Positions 42,101-48,598 of a DNA stretch of 64,000 nucleotides are shown one piece after another (positions within the stretch are counted from its first letter, which is position 1; each line of letters opens with the position of its first letter). Origin of the DNA: Dermatemys mawii. Lineage: Eukaryota; Chordata; Testudines; Dermatemydidae. The notes under the pieces were generated by a model. That model was not told where the DNA came from, searched no databases, and saw nothing but the letters and a program-made list of their open reading frames with translations. The stretch is taken from contig ML677334.1 of the NCBI GenBank assembly GCA_007922305.1, positions 17,182,344 through 17,246,343 of the forward strand. Direction: 5' to 3'. Position numbers and translations under genes: made by a program.

Positions 42101-44866
42101 GTTCTGCAGCTAGGGGCCTTCATTCACTAGCATAAACTGGCACTCGTTACAAGCACTGTGTATGCAGGACAGCTTACAAAATATAAATATTTTAGAGTGC
42201 TTTCTTCAAGATGCTTTCTCAAAGAAATATTCAATTGAAGTAAAAAAAAAGAAAAAAAAAATCAGATCCAGAAAAAGCTCCTGCAGTTGTTTTCAGTTGT
42301 ACTGAGAAATGTGGTTTACTCGGATACTTTTCAGATCATCCTCAACCATTAACCAGCTATTGTCAGAAATTCAACATTGTAGTTGCCATTACACAATCTA
42401 TATCTAAGCCACAACTCTTACAATATTTAAAAATAATTTCTTAGGGCAATTCTTAGAAGACACCAGAGACCTCAAGTCTTCCCAGGGCAAGTTTGGAGAT
42501 TGTATTTCAATGTTCAGGGCTTCAAAAGGCTGAAGCATAGCTACGCAGCTGTAAAATTTAAATCATGGGAGTCCATGGTTTATCGTTTCTCAATGATTTC
42601 CACAACAAATGTACTCCATTTATGAATAAAAATATATTTCCTCTCAACTGCTAGACCTGTAAGCTCAACCTGGGCTCCTCCCTCCTCACACATCACCATC
42701 AGGAAAAAAGTTCTGGCAGGCCCAAATTGGCCATCAGTGATACGGATGTTAACTCACTGCTGTCAGTCAGATTGTACAGACGTAACTGACTGAGAGCTAA
42801 AAACTGAACTTTTACATTTGAAATCTAGTTTGTGGAATTATGTAGTGAATACTTGAGTCACCTAAATATGCATAATATTCCATAGCCCTTTCCTTTTCAT
42901 GATGCTTGAAAGCTGATCATGTTTTGCTCTCTTTGATCTGATTCATTAGATTTTTAAATGATTGTTCCATTTTTTTACAATTCCTTTCCTTCTCCAAGTT
43001 CCTCATGAAGTCTATGCAATTGCAGAGAAGGGTTAAACTTCTTAAAATAAAATCTCATCCATACTTCAGATCCAAAACACTTAAATGACAACATAAGTTG
43101 GAACTCTGTTCATTCACACTCCTTATGTTGAGTCTCGTCCCACCTTTTCCTGAGTTTACATACTGGATAACTGGATCTTGATCCTGCACAGAACCACACA
43201 AGCAAATCCTTAGGCCCATCAGGAGTCCTACTGAAGGCAATGAGTCTCCATGCAGAGCCTCATTGATATTAGTGAGGCTCTAAGTGAGAGAAAGGATTGG
43301 CATACACAGTTCTCTTTGCAGGAACACAGCCTTAGATTCCAAGCACTTGGGGCATGGATCTTGTCTTCATAAGAGCCTGTAAAGCACCCAGCCCTATGCT
43401 GGATCTATACACAGGTTAGTAATAATCAACACAGACCACCTCCTACTCCTGGCAGCAACTCTCCTTGAGCGTGAAGTAGCCAGCCACCATGTCTCTCATT
43501 ATCACCAAGAAATTCCAGCATGTCCACCGAGTGCCCAACACCAATGACAGGCAGTGGAAAACCACCATCACCACCACCAAGAGTATGGCCAGCACTGTGC
43601 CCACATGGTGCAGAGAGAAGTAGACATTGACCTGACCAAGAGATCTGGCAAGCTGATGGAGGATGAAGTGCGTGTCATCACCATCATGCAGAACCTCAAC
43701 AGTACAGGATCCCTGAATAATTCCTCAACAGGCAGAAGGTCATTAAGGACAGCAAATACAGCCAGGGGCTGGTCAACGGGCAAGACAACAAATTGCACAA
43801 GGACATGGAGCAGCTACAGAAAATCCAAGTGGGTCAGAGCCTGCGTGTGCAAGCCCAGCACACAACAGCTGGTTGCTAGGTAAGAACTGTTGGTGACTCC
43901 AAGAAGTAGTCTCTGCCTGTGTCTCCAGTAAAGTGCTATTCCCAAGACAAAACTTTCTCCCGCTCCAGGCAACAGTTTGAGCCCCCTTTAGATTCACAGA
44001 TCATTGATTTACCTGCTTCGTTCATAACTCCTGTGGCGAGGCGGAGTCCTTCCTCTGTCATAATCTGACCTGTGCCGACTGCTTTCTTGCCTTCTCCTGT
44101 CAGGGCTCCTGCCTCGATCCCGCCGATCCCCATGGTTACTGGGCCGGTGTCTGTCCCCATGCACGTGACTATGTTCACGGTGCCGGTGCTCATCGTAGTG
44201 CTTACTCCTCTCTGGAGACCTTCGTTCACTCTGGGCCTTTTCTACCTGATATTGGCTCATGTGCCGGAAATGGCTGCTACTGTTACTGCTGCTATTGCTG
44301 CTGCGGTTCTGAAAGGAGTTTGAGTTATGTTGATAGCTATTAAAATTAGGAGGTGGGAAAGACTGCTGTGAATAGCCGGTAGAGTAGACAGGTTGATAAT
44401 TAATTTGCTGTGGCATCACCGGAGGTAGTGGAGGATGAGGTATTGCAGGAGGTGGCATCAGGTAAGGAAAAGTATTTTGTCCAGAAGGAGCCCCTGGTAC
44501 TGGAGAATTACTAGGATTTGGGACCGGTGGAGGAGCAGGAGGGAAACAAGGAGGGACTGGAAAACTCTGCCTTACTTGATGGTTTGGAAAAGGTGGCCTC
44601 ATGGGACACTGACTGATTGGACTCTGTGCTGAAGGGGGTACCAGGGATGGATACGGTATAAAATCGGGTCTAGGAGGCACATAGCCTGTGGCTGGAGGGC
44701 TTGAGTAGGTAGTTGGAGGAGCTACTTGCTGGTCATATTGGTACTGCACTGAAGGCTGTTGAGGGTGAAGCTGTCTCAGGTTCTGAGGTCTGAAGGTTTG
44801 TGTTGACGTTCTTACTGCAGGTCCTCCTCGACCCCTTGGGCATCCTCGTCCAGAATGGAAAGACAT
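831..44866 (-). CDS. DROSHA: DROSHA, ribonuclease III of the Microprocessor (5' part, 15 coding exons)
   Basis: Drosha cuts primary microRNA hairpins in the nucleus together with two DGCR8 molecules. The spliced exons (listed separately) give 820 codons in one frame: a proline-rich N-terminus (about 1-190), an Arg/Ser/His-rich stretch (about 200-335), an acidic linker ending in [16 protein letters not shown] (about 371-386), and the central platform/connector region up to [11 protein letters not shown]. The sequence is strikingly close to remembered human DROSHA from residue 370 on and more diverged before it. The two RNase III domains and the dsRNA-binding domain should follow below position 1 and are not present, so the gene is cut by the window edge. 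Every junction has AG/GT and the codon phases fit. It is divergent from C5orf22, sharing its CpG island. Identification is very secure. Confidence 0.97.
1369..2346. mobile_element. Tigger-like non-autonomous DNA transposon with TA duplication
   Basis: The ends are inverted: CAGTAATTC at 1369 and GAATTACTG ending 2346, each flanked by TA. The TIRs extend imperfectly (TTAACGTTGTT occurs in inverted orientation near both ends). The 978-bp interior has no credible ORF; it contains a (CT)n(AC)n run at about 1917-1958. It sits in a DROSHA intron. Confidence 0.7.
1917..1958. repeat. (CT)n(AC)n microsatellite
   Basis: Interrupted CT repeat followed by a short AC run. Confidence 0.85.
2420..2457 (-). 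mobile_element. Penelope-like terminal fragment
   Basis: In reverse complement it reads TCTCAGAGTGGTAGCCATGT followed by TAGTCTGTATTAGC, the same block found at 9,796 and 23,730. Confidence 0.5.
3030..3128 (+). mobile_element. CORE/MIR-like SINE 3' part
   Basis: The run TTTGTACAGTGTCTAGCACA, a block close to CCTTCTGGTCC, then CTCCTAGGCACTAC and AATACAAATAATGA fits the 3' part of a widespread amniote SINE. Assigned by motif memory only. Confidence 0.5.
4500..4620 (-). mobile_element. tRNA-derived SINE
   Basis: On the minus strand a Pol III B box is plain (CCAGGTTCGATCCCACC), preceded about 45 bases upstream by an A-box-like TAGCTCACACAGCAGAGGC. There is no intact cloverleaf or 3' end, so this is not a tRNA gene. 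Confidence 0.65.
5358..5457 (-). CDS. DROSHA: DROSHA coding exon 14
   Basis: 100 bp, completes Gln751 and encodes 752-784: [20 protein letters not shown], then [13 protein letters not shown]. Acceptor TTCCTGCAG, donor GTATGC. It forms part of the connector preceding the first RNase III domain. Confidence 0.97.
5458..7103 (-). other. DROSHA intron 13-14
   Basis: AT-rich. A short MITE-like scrap (TCTGTCTATACTCTAAACTA) at about 6,660; otherwise nothing seen. Confidence 0.75.
7104..7228 (-). CDS. DROSHA: DROSHA coding exon 13
   Basis: 125 bp, residues 710-750 plus two bases: [41 protein letters not shown]. Acceptor CTTCCTAG, donor CCCTCA|GTAAGA. Essentially identical to human DROSHA. Confidence 0.97.
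7430..7645 (+). mobile_element. MIR/CORE-like SINE
   Basis: Blocks resembling the MIR consensus in reverse order of information: TTTACAGGGGAAGAGGAATT, GAGGTTTTGAGAG, CCAGGATTGAATCCTGGTA, CTTCTGACTACTATTCCTGT and CACTAGATCATG. Degenerate and ancient. Confidence 0.55.
9796..10600. mobile_element. Penelope-like retroelement remnant with long inverted arms
   Basis: A left arm (about 9,825-10,099) and a right arm (about 10,354-10,600) are inverted copies, sharing the TTAGAGACT..AAATTTATTTGGGCATAAGC and CATCAGATGCAT blocks and the inner GGTGGGCTATTATCAGCAGG block. The roughly 250-bp middle encodes on the minus strand, across the loop and right-arm edge (10,177-10,362), [16 protein letters not shown], a Cys-rich motif like the linker before the GIY-YIG nuclease of Penelope-like elements. 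No reverse transcriptase is left. Confidence 0.65.
9941..9960. repeat. (AC)n microsatellite
   Basis: About nine AC units inside the Penelope-like left arm; absent from the right arm. Confidence 0.8.
10645..10654. other. Assembly gap
   Basis: Ten N bases in the DROSHA intron between exons 13 and 12, 45 bp beyond the inverted Penelope-like structure. The true size is unknown. Confidence 0.99.
12138..12161. repeat. Poly(A) run
   Basis: About 24 consecutive A after TTTTTTT. It could be a retrotransposon tail, but no element is recognised upstream. Confidence 0.8.
12574..12777. mobile_element. hAT-Charlie-like non-autonomous element
   Basis: Ends CAGTGGTTCTCAAA and TTTGAGAACCCCTA are imperfect inverted repeats of the Charlie type. 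The flanks TTTTAAAC and ATTTAAAT fit an aged 8-bp target duplication (6 of 8 matching). Confidence 0.75.
13689..13858 (-). CDS. DROSHA: DROSHA coding exon 12
   Basis: 170 bp, residues 653-709: [57 protein letters not shown]. Acceptor TTTTAAG. The donor ATG|GTACTG is non-optimal, and the last codon is Met where human has Thr (an ACG to ATG change would explain it). Phase agrees with exon 13, which supports this boundary. Confidence 0.94.
13859..18247 (-). other. DROSHA intron 11-12
   Basis: 4.4 kb; contains the hAT insertion at 16,877. The rest is plain AT-rich intron. Confidence 0.8.
16877..17286. mobile_element. hAT non-autonomous element with perfect 8-bp target duplication
   Basis: Inverted ends CAGGGGCGGCCAAC and GTTGGCCACTTCTG. 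The target duplication CACTAGAC is perfect at 16,869-16,876 and 17,287-17,294. The interior is GC-rich with AGAGCCGCATGTGGCTC near the right end, and no real ORF. It lies in the DROSHA intron between exons 12 and 11. Confidence 0.88.
18248..18319 (-). CDS. DROSHA: DROSHA coding exon 11 (CCPRFHF motif)
   Basis: 72 bp, residues 629-652 plus one base: [20 protein letters not shown], then RFLP. The paired cysteines and following histidine are conserved and contribute to the zinc sites of the central domain in human Drosha (family knowledge). Acceptor ATTTAAG, donor GTAAGT. Confidence 0.96.
19264..19922 (+). mobile_element. Probable solo LTR of an endogenous retrovirus-like element
   Basis: 659 bp starting TGTGACGG and ending TTTGTCACA, with 4-bp duplications AAAG at 19,260-19,263 and 19,923-19,926. 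An AT-box-like CCAGATAAAAAC lies near 19,475. There is no internal gag or pol sequence, so only the LTR remains. Strand is inferred from the AT box. Confidence 0.6.
20284..20365 (-). CDS. DROSHA: DROSHA coding exon 10
   Basis: 82 bp, residues 602-628 plus one base: [20 protein letters not shown], then LYDWNLI. Acceptor TTTTCCAG, donor GTAACC. Human has Lys where the last full codon here reads Ile. Confidence 0.96.
21488..21560. mobile_element. MITE fragment with perfect hairpin
   Basis: GCTAGTCTCTACTGGCAATG resembles the end of a turtle MITE. Within it, TGTTAAAGCGCTGA (21,506-21,519) and its exact inverse (21,524-21,537) form a 14-bp stem with a 4-nt loop. Confidence 0.6.
21784..21855 (-). 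CDS. DROSHA: DROSHA coding exon 9
   Basis: 72 bp, phase 0, residues 578-601: [20 protein letters not shown], then MMPE. Acceptor CCTTCCAG, donor GTAAGG. Central domain of Drosha. Confidence 0.97.
23727..23862 (+). mobile_element. Penelope-like terminal fragment
   Basis: Contains CAGAGAGGTAGCCGCATTAG, then GTCCTGTGGCACCTTAGAGA, then GCATAAGCTTTCGTGGGCTA and a GGATGCATG end. Homologous to the arms at 9,796-10,600. Confidence 0.65.
25406..25475. repeat. 70-bp near-perfect palindrome at CR1 3' end
   Basis: Arms 25,406-25,439 and 25,442-25,475 are exact inverse complements of 34 bp around a central TG. The left arm starts GCCATTCTTATGACC. The right arm continues into CR1 3' sequence, so a short inverted copy of the CR1 end was created here. 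Confidence 0.95.
25440..27592 (-). mobile_element. CR1 LINE, 5'-truncated, with broken reverse transcriptase
   Basis: On the minus strand the translated pieces at 26,795-27,100 ([20 protein letters not shown], then NYRPLSLTS) and 25,820-26,572 ([16 protein letters not shown], the catalytic ADDTKLL, then [14 protein letters not shown]) are typical of CR1-family reverse transcriptase. They lie in separate open stretches with disruption between them, so the protein is dead. The 3' UTR (25,480-25,800) carries the turtle CR1 block related to GACAAAAGGTCCATCCAGCC. The 5' part including the endonuclease is missing. It lies in the 7.8-kb DROSHA intron in the same orientation as the gene. Confidence 0.9.
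27600..28035. mobile_element. MITE with GTCTAC-type terminal inverted repeats
   Basis: The left end near GGTCTGGTCTACTCTACAG and the right end near TTGTAATGCAGACCAGAG are inverted and related. The inside has several GTCGACCTAAC/GTTAGGCCGAC blocks. It belongs to the same family as 48,599-49,184 and abuts the truncated end of the CR1. Confidence 0.6.
28795..29055 (+). mobile_element. CR1 3' UTR fragment
   Basis: Ends with ATGCAGGAGGTCAGACTAGA followed by GGCCCCTTCTGGCCTTAAAC, the conserved 3' block of another CR1 subfamily. No coding part. Confidence 0.7.
29682..29768 (-). CDS. DROSHA: DROSHA coding exon 8 (platform region)
   Basis: 87 bp, phase 0, residues 549-577: [20 protein letters not shown], then MFAHAPLTN. 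Acceptor TTTTTTTAG, donor GTAAGT. Matches human DROSHA almost exactly. Confidence 0.97.
29879..29965 (-). CDS. DROSHA: DROSHA coding exon 7 (platform region)
   Basis: 87 bp, phase 0, residues 520-548: [20 protein letters not shown], then TVSPPTNFL. Acceptor TCTTAAAG, donor GTAAGT. It is separated from exon 8 by an intron of only 110 bp, by far the shortest in the gene here. Confidence 0.96.
30330..31610 (+). mobile_element. Tigger (pogo/Tc1-mariner) transposon copy, 3'-truncated
   Basis: Starts TA-CAGGCAAATTGCATC at 30,328 and contains a transposase ORF. Two related blocks (about 30,428-30,498 and 30,550-30,625, sharing ATTCTGCCC and GCGAATCTGC-GTTCCCA) form a tandem duplication upstream of the ORF. 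Recognisable sequence fades after GTGGAGGTC near 31,610, before the rest of the catalytic domain and the right TIR. Confidence 0.8.
30729..31553 (+). pseudogene. Tigger-type transposase, truncated by an in-frame stop
   Basis: A 274-codon ORF. Residues about 20-70 ([13 protein letters not shown], then [19 protein letters not shown]) form a CENP-B-like helix-turn-helix; about 85-160 a second DNA-binding domain; [14 protein letters not shown] (194-206) carries the first catalytic Asp (D197) of the DDE/D nuclease, followed by the conserved RTYI. Translation ends at TAG 31,551-31,553. The frame then continues [18 protein letters not shown], so the stop probably replaces the conserved Trp after KS. 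The later catalytic acids are lost. Not a host gene: no splice sites, and it lies antisense to DROSHA in an intron. Confidence 0.9.
32182..32262 (-). CDS. DROSHA: DROSHA coding exon 6 (CKC motif)
   Basis: 81 bp, phase 0 on both sides, residues 493-519: [20 protein letters not shown], then SIYPGEE. The two cysteines and the histidine belong to the conserved Cys/His set of the central domain that binds structural zinc in human Drosha (family knowledge). Acceptor TTTGACAG, donor GTAACA. Confidence 0.96.
32928..33062 (-). other. Candidate in-frame cassette exon of DROSHA
   Basis: A 135-bp segment on the DROSHA strand with acceptor TTACTTCTGTAG and donor AAG|GTAAGTTT. In phase 0 it is open for 45 codons, beginning [12 protein letters not shown] and ending [12 protein letters not shown], with a CC-x4-C cluster in the middle. 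Exons 5 and 6 also meet in phase 0, so inclusion would add 45 residues between DPGQ and MNDGPLCKC without a frameshift. It is richer in GC than the flanking intron. I do not recognise the peptide and know no human counterpart. It could instead be a pseudo-exon or part of an unrecognised repeat. Confidence 0.5.
34459..34479. repeat. Poly(T) run
   Basis: About 21 T, interrupted upstream by GTC. Confidence 0.75.
35257..35411 (-). CDS. DROSHA: DROSHA coding exon 5 (acidic serine run)
   Basis: 155 bp, residues 441-492. Encodes [20 protein letters not shown], then [20 protein letters not shown] and [12 protein letters not shown]. Acceptor AAACCAG; donor GTATTG, which is weaker than most in this gene. 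The exon ends in phase 0, directly before the candidate cassette exon at 32,928-33,062. Confidence 0.96.
37428..37505 (+). mobile_element. CORE/MIR-like SINE 3' part
   Basis: TGTGAGCTCTTCAGGGCAGA followed by GACCAGGTCT and TTGGGTGCTAGA: the same family as 3,030 and 43,330. Confidence 0.5.
37800..37932. repeat. Old amniote repeat (TTTTCAAAAGCA / CCACTGATTTCAAT family)
   Basis: Contains GTGATTTTCAAAAGCACTC and CTCCCACTGATTTCAATAGG, blocks that recur in divergent copies near 8,945-9,115, 59,280-59,395, 61,535-61,665 and 62,225-62,340. Confidence 0.45.
38033..38174 (-). CDS. DROSHA: DROSHA coding exon 4
   Basis: 142 bp, residues 394-440 plus one base. Encodes [20 protein letters not shown], then [20 protein letters not shown] and TKLDEDL. 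Acceptor TTATCAG, donor GTAAAT. Very close to human DROSHA. Confidence 0.96.
38225..39350 (+). mobile_element. LTR-like turtle repeat split by a second insertion
   Basis: GC-rich sequence on both sides of 38,380-38,830, with CTGGACAGGAAAGGGTTAA at the left and GATAGGGCCCTGGGCTGTTG on the right, resembles the LTR-like copy at 62,463. The boundaries are uncertain. Confidence 0.4.
38380..38828. mobile_element. TIR-type repeat inserted in the LTR-like copy
   Basis: The right end GCAGAATTCCCCCAGGAGTA and the left end TATTCCTGAGGACATGACGT are imperfect inverted repeats. The left part is full of AAAATTCTG units. The class is uncertain. Confidence 0.5.
39432..39609 (+). repeat. Direct repeat copy 1 flanking DROSHA exon 3
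   Basis: About 178 bp, roughly 90% identical by eye to 40,247-40,424. It includes GAAATGGCCCAGTGTAGCCT and GCATCTGCATCCAATCCATG. Sequence after this copy (CCACAGATTTGCAG.. to about 39,715) looks like a longer repeat absent from copy 2. Confidence 0.85.
39878..40109 (-). CDS. DROSHA: DROSHA coding exon 3 (acidic linker and start of central domain)
   Basis: 232 bp, residues 316 (Ser, split AG|C) to 393. It reads [19 protein letters not shown], then a Glu-rich tract, then [20 protein letters not shown] and MDQV. The last 30 residues are nearly identical to human. Acceptor TTGAAG, donor GTACGT. The exon directly continues exon 2, so the 37-residue insertion of the longest human isoform is not represented. 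It is flanked on both sides by copies of a roughly 178-bp direct repeat. Confidence 0.95.
40110..41393 (-). other. DROSHA intron 2-3
   Basis: 1.3 kb; holds direct repeat copy 2 and AT-rich sequence. The 111-nt alternative exon of human DROSHA would be expected here but is not recognisable. Confidence 0.75.
40247..40424 (+). repeat. Direct repeat copy 2 flanking DROSHA exon 3
   Basis: Pairs with 39,432-39,609 in the same orientation, with a start-to-start distance of about 815 bp. The coding exon 39,878-40,109 lies between them. Confidence 0.85.
41394..41486 (-). CDS. DROSHA: DROSHA coding exon 2 (RS-rich)
   Basis: 93 bp. It completes Arg285, then encodes [17 protein letters not shown] and [12 protein letters not shown] (286-315), and leaves AG of codon 316. 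Acceptor TTAAAG, donor GTAAGA. It matches the Arg/Ser-rich stretch of human DROSHA that ends at KRSGR. Confidence 0.93.
43330..43432 (+). mobile_element. CORE/MIR-like SINE 3' part
   Basis: CTTGGGGCATGGATCTTGTC followed by CCTGTAAAGCACCCAGC and GTTAGTAATAATCAAC fits the same SINE tail as at 3,030. Confidence 0.5.
43489..43909 (+). pseudogene. RPS18: RPS18 processed pseudogene
   Basis: Intron-less, frameshifted copy of ribosomal protein S18 mRNA. The ATG at 43,489 (CAGCCACCATG) starts MSL then [15 protein letters not shown]. After indels, [17 protein letters not shown] and VITIMQN appear in another frame, later CAGCCAGGGGCTGGTCAACG and CTGCGTGTGCAAG-CCAGCACAC, and finally a [13 protein letters not shown] C-terminus before TAG. 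Several stops, an internal deletion and frame changes rule out function. About 50 bp of 5' UTR-like sequence precedes it; no poly(A) tail is visible. It lies antisense in DROSHA intron 1-2, ending 103 bp from exon 1. Confidence 0.9.
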
Positions 44867-44873
44867 CTTTCAC
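44013..44873 (-). CDS. DROSHA: DROSHA coding exon 1 (start codon; Pro-rich and RS-rich N-terminus)
   Basis: The exon starts after TTGTAG at 44,874 and the ATG is 44,866-44,864. It encodes residues 1-284 plus two bases (AG) of codon 285 and ends at the donor GTAAAT. The protein opens [15 protein letters not shown], continues with a long Pro/Gln/Tyr-rich region (residues about 25-175), a Ser/Asn-rich patch (about 178-200) and a basic region with [20 protein letters not shown] and [18 protein letters not shown]. In human Drosha this part is dispensable for cleavage in vitro but carries nuclear localisation and phosphorylation sites. Human DROSHA has nine more residues before the equivalent methionine; here the acceptor is only 7 nt upstream of the ATG, so any longer start would have to come from another exon. 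Confidence 0.95.
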
Positions 44874-47813
44874 CTACAACGGAAAAGAAGAGACAAAATG
44901 TATAATGCCACATGAGTCTCATGGTGGAGGGATGGAGGGCGCGGGGAGGGCTAATTGTCTGCTGCCCTTTTTAAGTCTTATTGTGTAACAAAGGTAACTT
45001 CTTGAATATCAAGTTCCAGCCCCAACTGAAATGTCAAGGCACCCCTTGCTGCTTGTACCCAGTTCTGTTCAACTCAGGGCAAAACAATCTCTTCCAAGAA
45101 CTGGACAGCAGATATTGTCTACAAGAATCTGCTCTCTTTATATATAGCCTGGAGTCCTCAGATGTCAATGAGAAAACTGTATATCAGGAAAACATCAATC
45201 AATACCCAAAGGTGGATCTAAGAACAAATTTGTATCAGGTGATATGGCCCCGACCCTGCACCACTGACATCAACAGTTTTGTCCTTCCCCTCGTTGGAGA
45301 CAGGAGCAATCTGTCGCTGGCTCTCACTGATCCTCTGCGTTCTAATACCTCCATATTGGTTATTATTTCCATAAAAAACTCTCCTAAATCCCTAATCCAG
45401 TAATATGTTCTGCTAGCACACTGCCTGAACAGGGCCAAAGTTTGAAAGAATATTTACCTGATCATTCATACACATACCTGTTCACCAGCCATCAAAAACA
45501 AAATTACAGAATCCATGGATTTTGACTTCTGCAACAGGCATCCTATAAAAGTGCACAAGATGTGGCCTCTCATACAATTTTAAATCTTGAGCATAACGGT
45601 TTCACCAACTTTCCCTATTATCTCAAATTCCAGCTACCCTATTATCAGTCAAACAGAGAGACAGTGGCAGTTTATGCTCCCTATTTTGGCTGCAATCTTG
45701 AAAAGGCTTGTCATATACTAAACTTTATACACTGTAGGCAATCCCATTCAAGTCAATGGGACTACTCACAATGTACGAAGTTAAGCACATGTGTAAGTCT
45801 TTTGCAGAATCAGTGCCTTAAATCACAAAGATTTTTTCCCCTGCAATGGTTGCAACCAAAACTTCCAGCATTGTATTAATATATGAGAAGCAGACAGTGA
45901 AAGTGACTAATCAAACATCATTGTTCAATTTGAGAAAAAAGGAAAAAGTGAAATATATAAATGGTACAAATAAATTCAATACATAAAATTCTTTCAATCT
46001 TGATATTCTACGGGGTAACATAAGGAGGTTTATTGGGGGAGGGCAATTAAACGCGATGTTCAACTTGACAGTATTCCTCTAAAACACTGACAAAACATTG
46101 AACATCCACCATCATCTTAAAATATAATTGGGATAATTTCATATAATGGAGCCTATAAAAATTAAATGACCTGTCTCAGAGATACAAAGTCTCCCTTGAA
46201 TCATAAAGGCTTTGTCTACCCTACAAATATAACTATTTGGAAACCTGCTTCCAACCATCTTGTCTTCTAATCTAACGGGTAGGGCCAGTCTGCAGGGTAC
46301 TCCGGACCATATCGACATTTCACAATCGGGTGAAGGCTTGAGCAGACCTAATTGAGAAACCAAGCTGAAGCCTTGATTTGTCCAGAGCTTCAGCCCTGTT
46401 ATTTAACATGGCTGAGATGCAATACCTCATTTATTTATTATTATTAGGGCTATGTCAGTGTCCACAATACATCTGGCAATTTCCAAATGTACACAGTTCT
46501 TTCGTCCAAAGAACTCACAATCTAAGAAAACAAGCAAACCCATGAAGGATGAAGAAATAAAGAAAACATGCAAATGATTTTAAAAGTAAGCATTAACTCC
46601 CCCACTTGCCATTTACTTAGCTAGATGCTCTACAAATTGGATGCATGTTTGCCGCCAAATTCAGGGATAACCAAGGCATAATCACATTCCCTGTTAATTT
46701 CAATTGAATAAATACGCCAAGAGAGCCACTGGTATTAATGAGACCCTATCACTGCACAACAGTTAAACACGGTTTCGGGTTCAGAACAAGCAAGCCTAGT
46801 CCCGTGGCAACAACCGCCATCACAAAAACTTTATGCTTTTATTAAAGATACAGAAAAAGAAAAAACATGTAAAGCATAAGACGTATGAAACATTAAGTAC
46901 TGCTTTCATTTTAACAGTATTCCATATTCCCTTTAATGATAAAGAATTTTTGTAAGGAAACCCCTCTCCCTGTTTGACAGACTGTCTGATTGTATAAATG
47001 ATGGTAATAACTCTCCTTTTTGGGGAAAAGAAAAAAGATTAGTTAAGATGTGCTGTAGCTGGTGTTGTTAAAAGTCTGACCCTGCTTTCTTTAAAAAAAC
47101 ATACACACAAGAATAGCAAAGATTAAAAATGCAGTTTCTGTTTCTGGCTCTTACTTGGAGACACACAGGCACAACACCTGATCTTAGCTGCTGCTCTGAG
47201 ACCTGGCAAATCTGTATCAGTGTTGTGCTGTTTAAGATACTGTTTTTAGCTGCCTCTCTGGTCGTGGGCTCACAGGAGTATTGTAAAAGATGCAGTCTTG
47301 GGCTGCTAAGTCAGATTATTACTGTATTAGGCAGAGGCAAAAGGAGAAAGACAGGAAAGAGGAGAAATAAAATAAGGTCGGGAAGGAAAAGGACACAGAG
47401 GAGATGATGTCAGCAAGAAGCCAAGTCTGACATTCCAGGTGCTGTTCAAAACTTAGATGGCAGATGTGGTAAAGTCAATGGATCCTTCTCTCTGGCCCAA
47501 TCTGATCAGAACATCTTTCAGGAGCAGAACAACAAAGGTCCAGCGGTGCTGTGGTGAATCCCAGAGTCTCTGGAGACAGTGAGCCTGGTAACCAGGATGG
47601 TATTTTTATTCCTTCCAGTCCGTGTGCTTCCACCTCATGTCATGACCTCCCCAGCAAAAATCTCATTTTTAAAGGACCCCCCCAAAGGGGTTATGTGCAG
47701 AATAGCTCATTCCCTCATTATTTTATTCACCAATTAGACCTACTTTCCAGTCCCACACTTTTCCTGTTTACCAATCATGACCTTAACACAATACTTGGGT
47801 GATATCAATAAAC

Positions 47814-48171
47814 CAGTGGTCCCCAAACTTTCCATCATTGCATCCCCCCATGCCCCAGTCTGTACCCCCTCTCCCTGAGATGGGGCTGGGTGCAGGGCCG
47901 CAGCTCTGGGGGTGGAGTTGGAGAAATGCAGACAGAAGTATGGGGGTCAAGGCCAAGGCCACAGCTGGGGGCGGTTCTAGGGCCAGGAATGGGGCCAGGG
48001 CTGCAAATGGTGCCGCAACCAGGGGGCATGGCCAGGAGTGAGGCTGTGGCTGGGTGTGGAGTAGCATCTGGAGGTGGGACTGGAGCAGAGTGGGACTGGG
48101 CCCTGTAGTGTACTCCTGAACGTTTCTCTGCACCCACGTGGGGGGCACACCCCACAGTTTGGAGACCGCTG
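47814..48171. mobile_element. hAT-Charlie-like non-autonomous element
   Basis: Ends CAGTGGTCCCCAAACT and AGTTTGGAGACCGCTG are inverted repeats. Flanks CAATAAAC and CAATAGAT fit an aged 8-bp duplication. The GC-rich interior gives spurious long ORFs on both strands. Confidence 0.8.
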
Positions 48172-48598
48172 CAATAGATCTTTCTTTTGGACTAATCCAG
48201 CCTGTCTTTAATTTCCGGTTGACTTTAATAAACAATTTTATATAATGGACTTTTGTTACCTTAGACAATTTAGAGCACAGGCCTCTGCACAACGGTGCCT
48301 TAGAGCACTCCACTGCATATACTTCTGCTGAGGGATCGTCACATATGAAGAAATAAACATTCTAAGGAAGGATTATATTCATCAACTGTCTTTGATTACA
48401 GTCCTCAATCTACCCTCATCATTCATGAGAATAACATTCTCAGATTCATTTTCATAATTTAAGCACCTTGCAGATAACAAAGCATGGATTTAGAAATGAA
48501 AACTTATGTAATAATGTAGCATGAACAAGTTATTTCAAAGTTTCCTCTGCTGCAATTTTCATTTAGCTTCATTTTGGATCCACATTTAAATCCCCCAA

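Noticed and set aside
45235..45438. Possible upstream DROSHA coding exon just 5' of exon 1
   Set aside because: Its frame does not lead into the ATG exon and the peptide resembles nothing in DROSHA.
47783..48313. 176-codon Pro/Leu-rich ORF on the minus strand
   Set aside because: It lies across a GC-rich hAT element with clear inverted ends; low-complexity translation, no domain.
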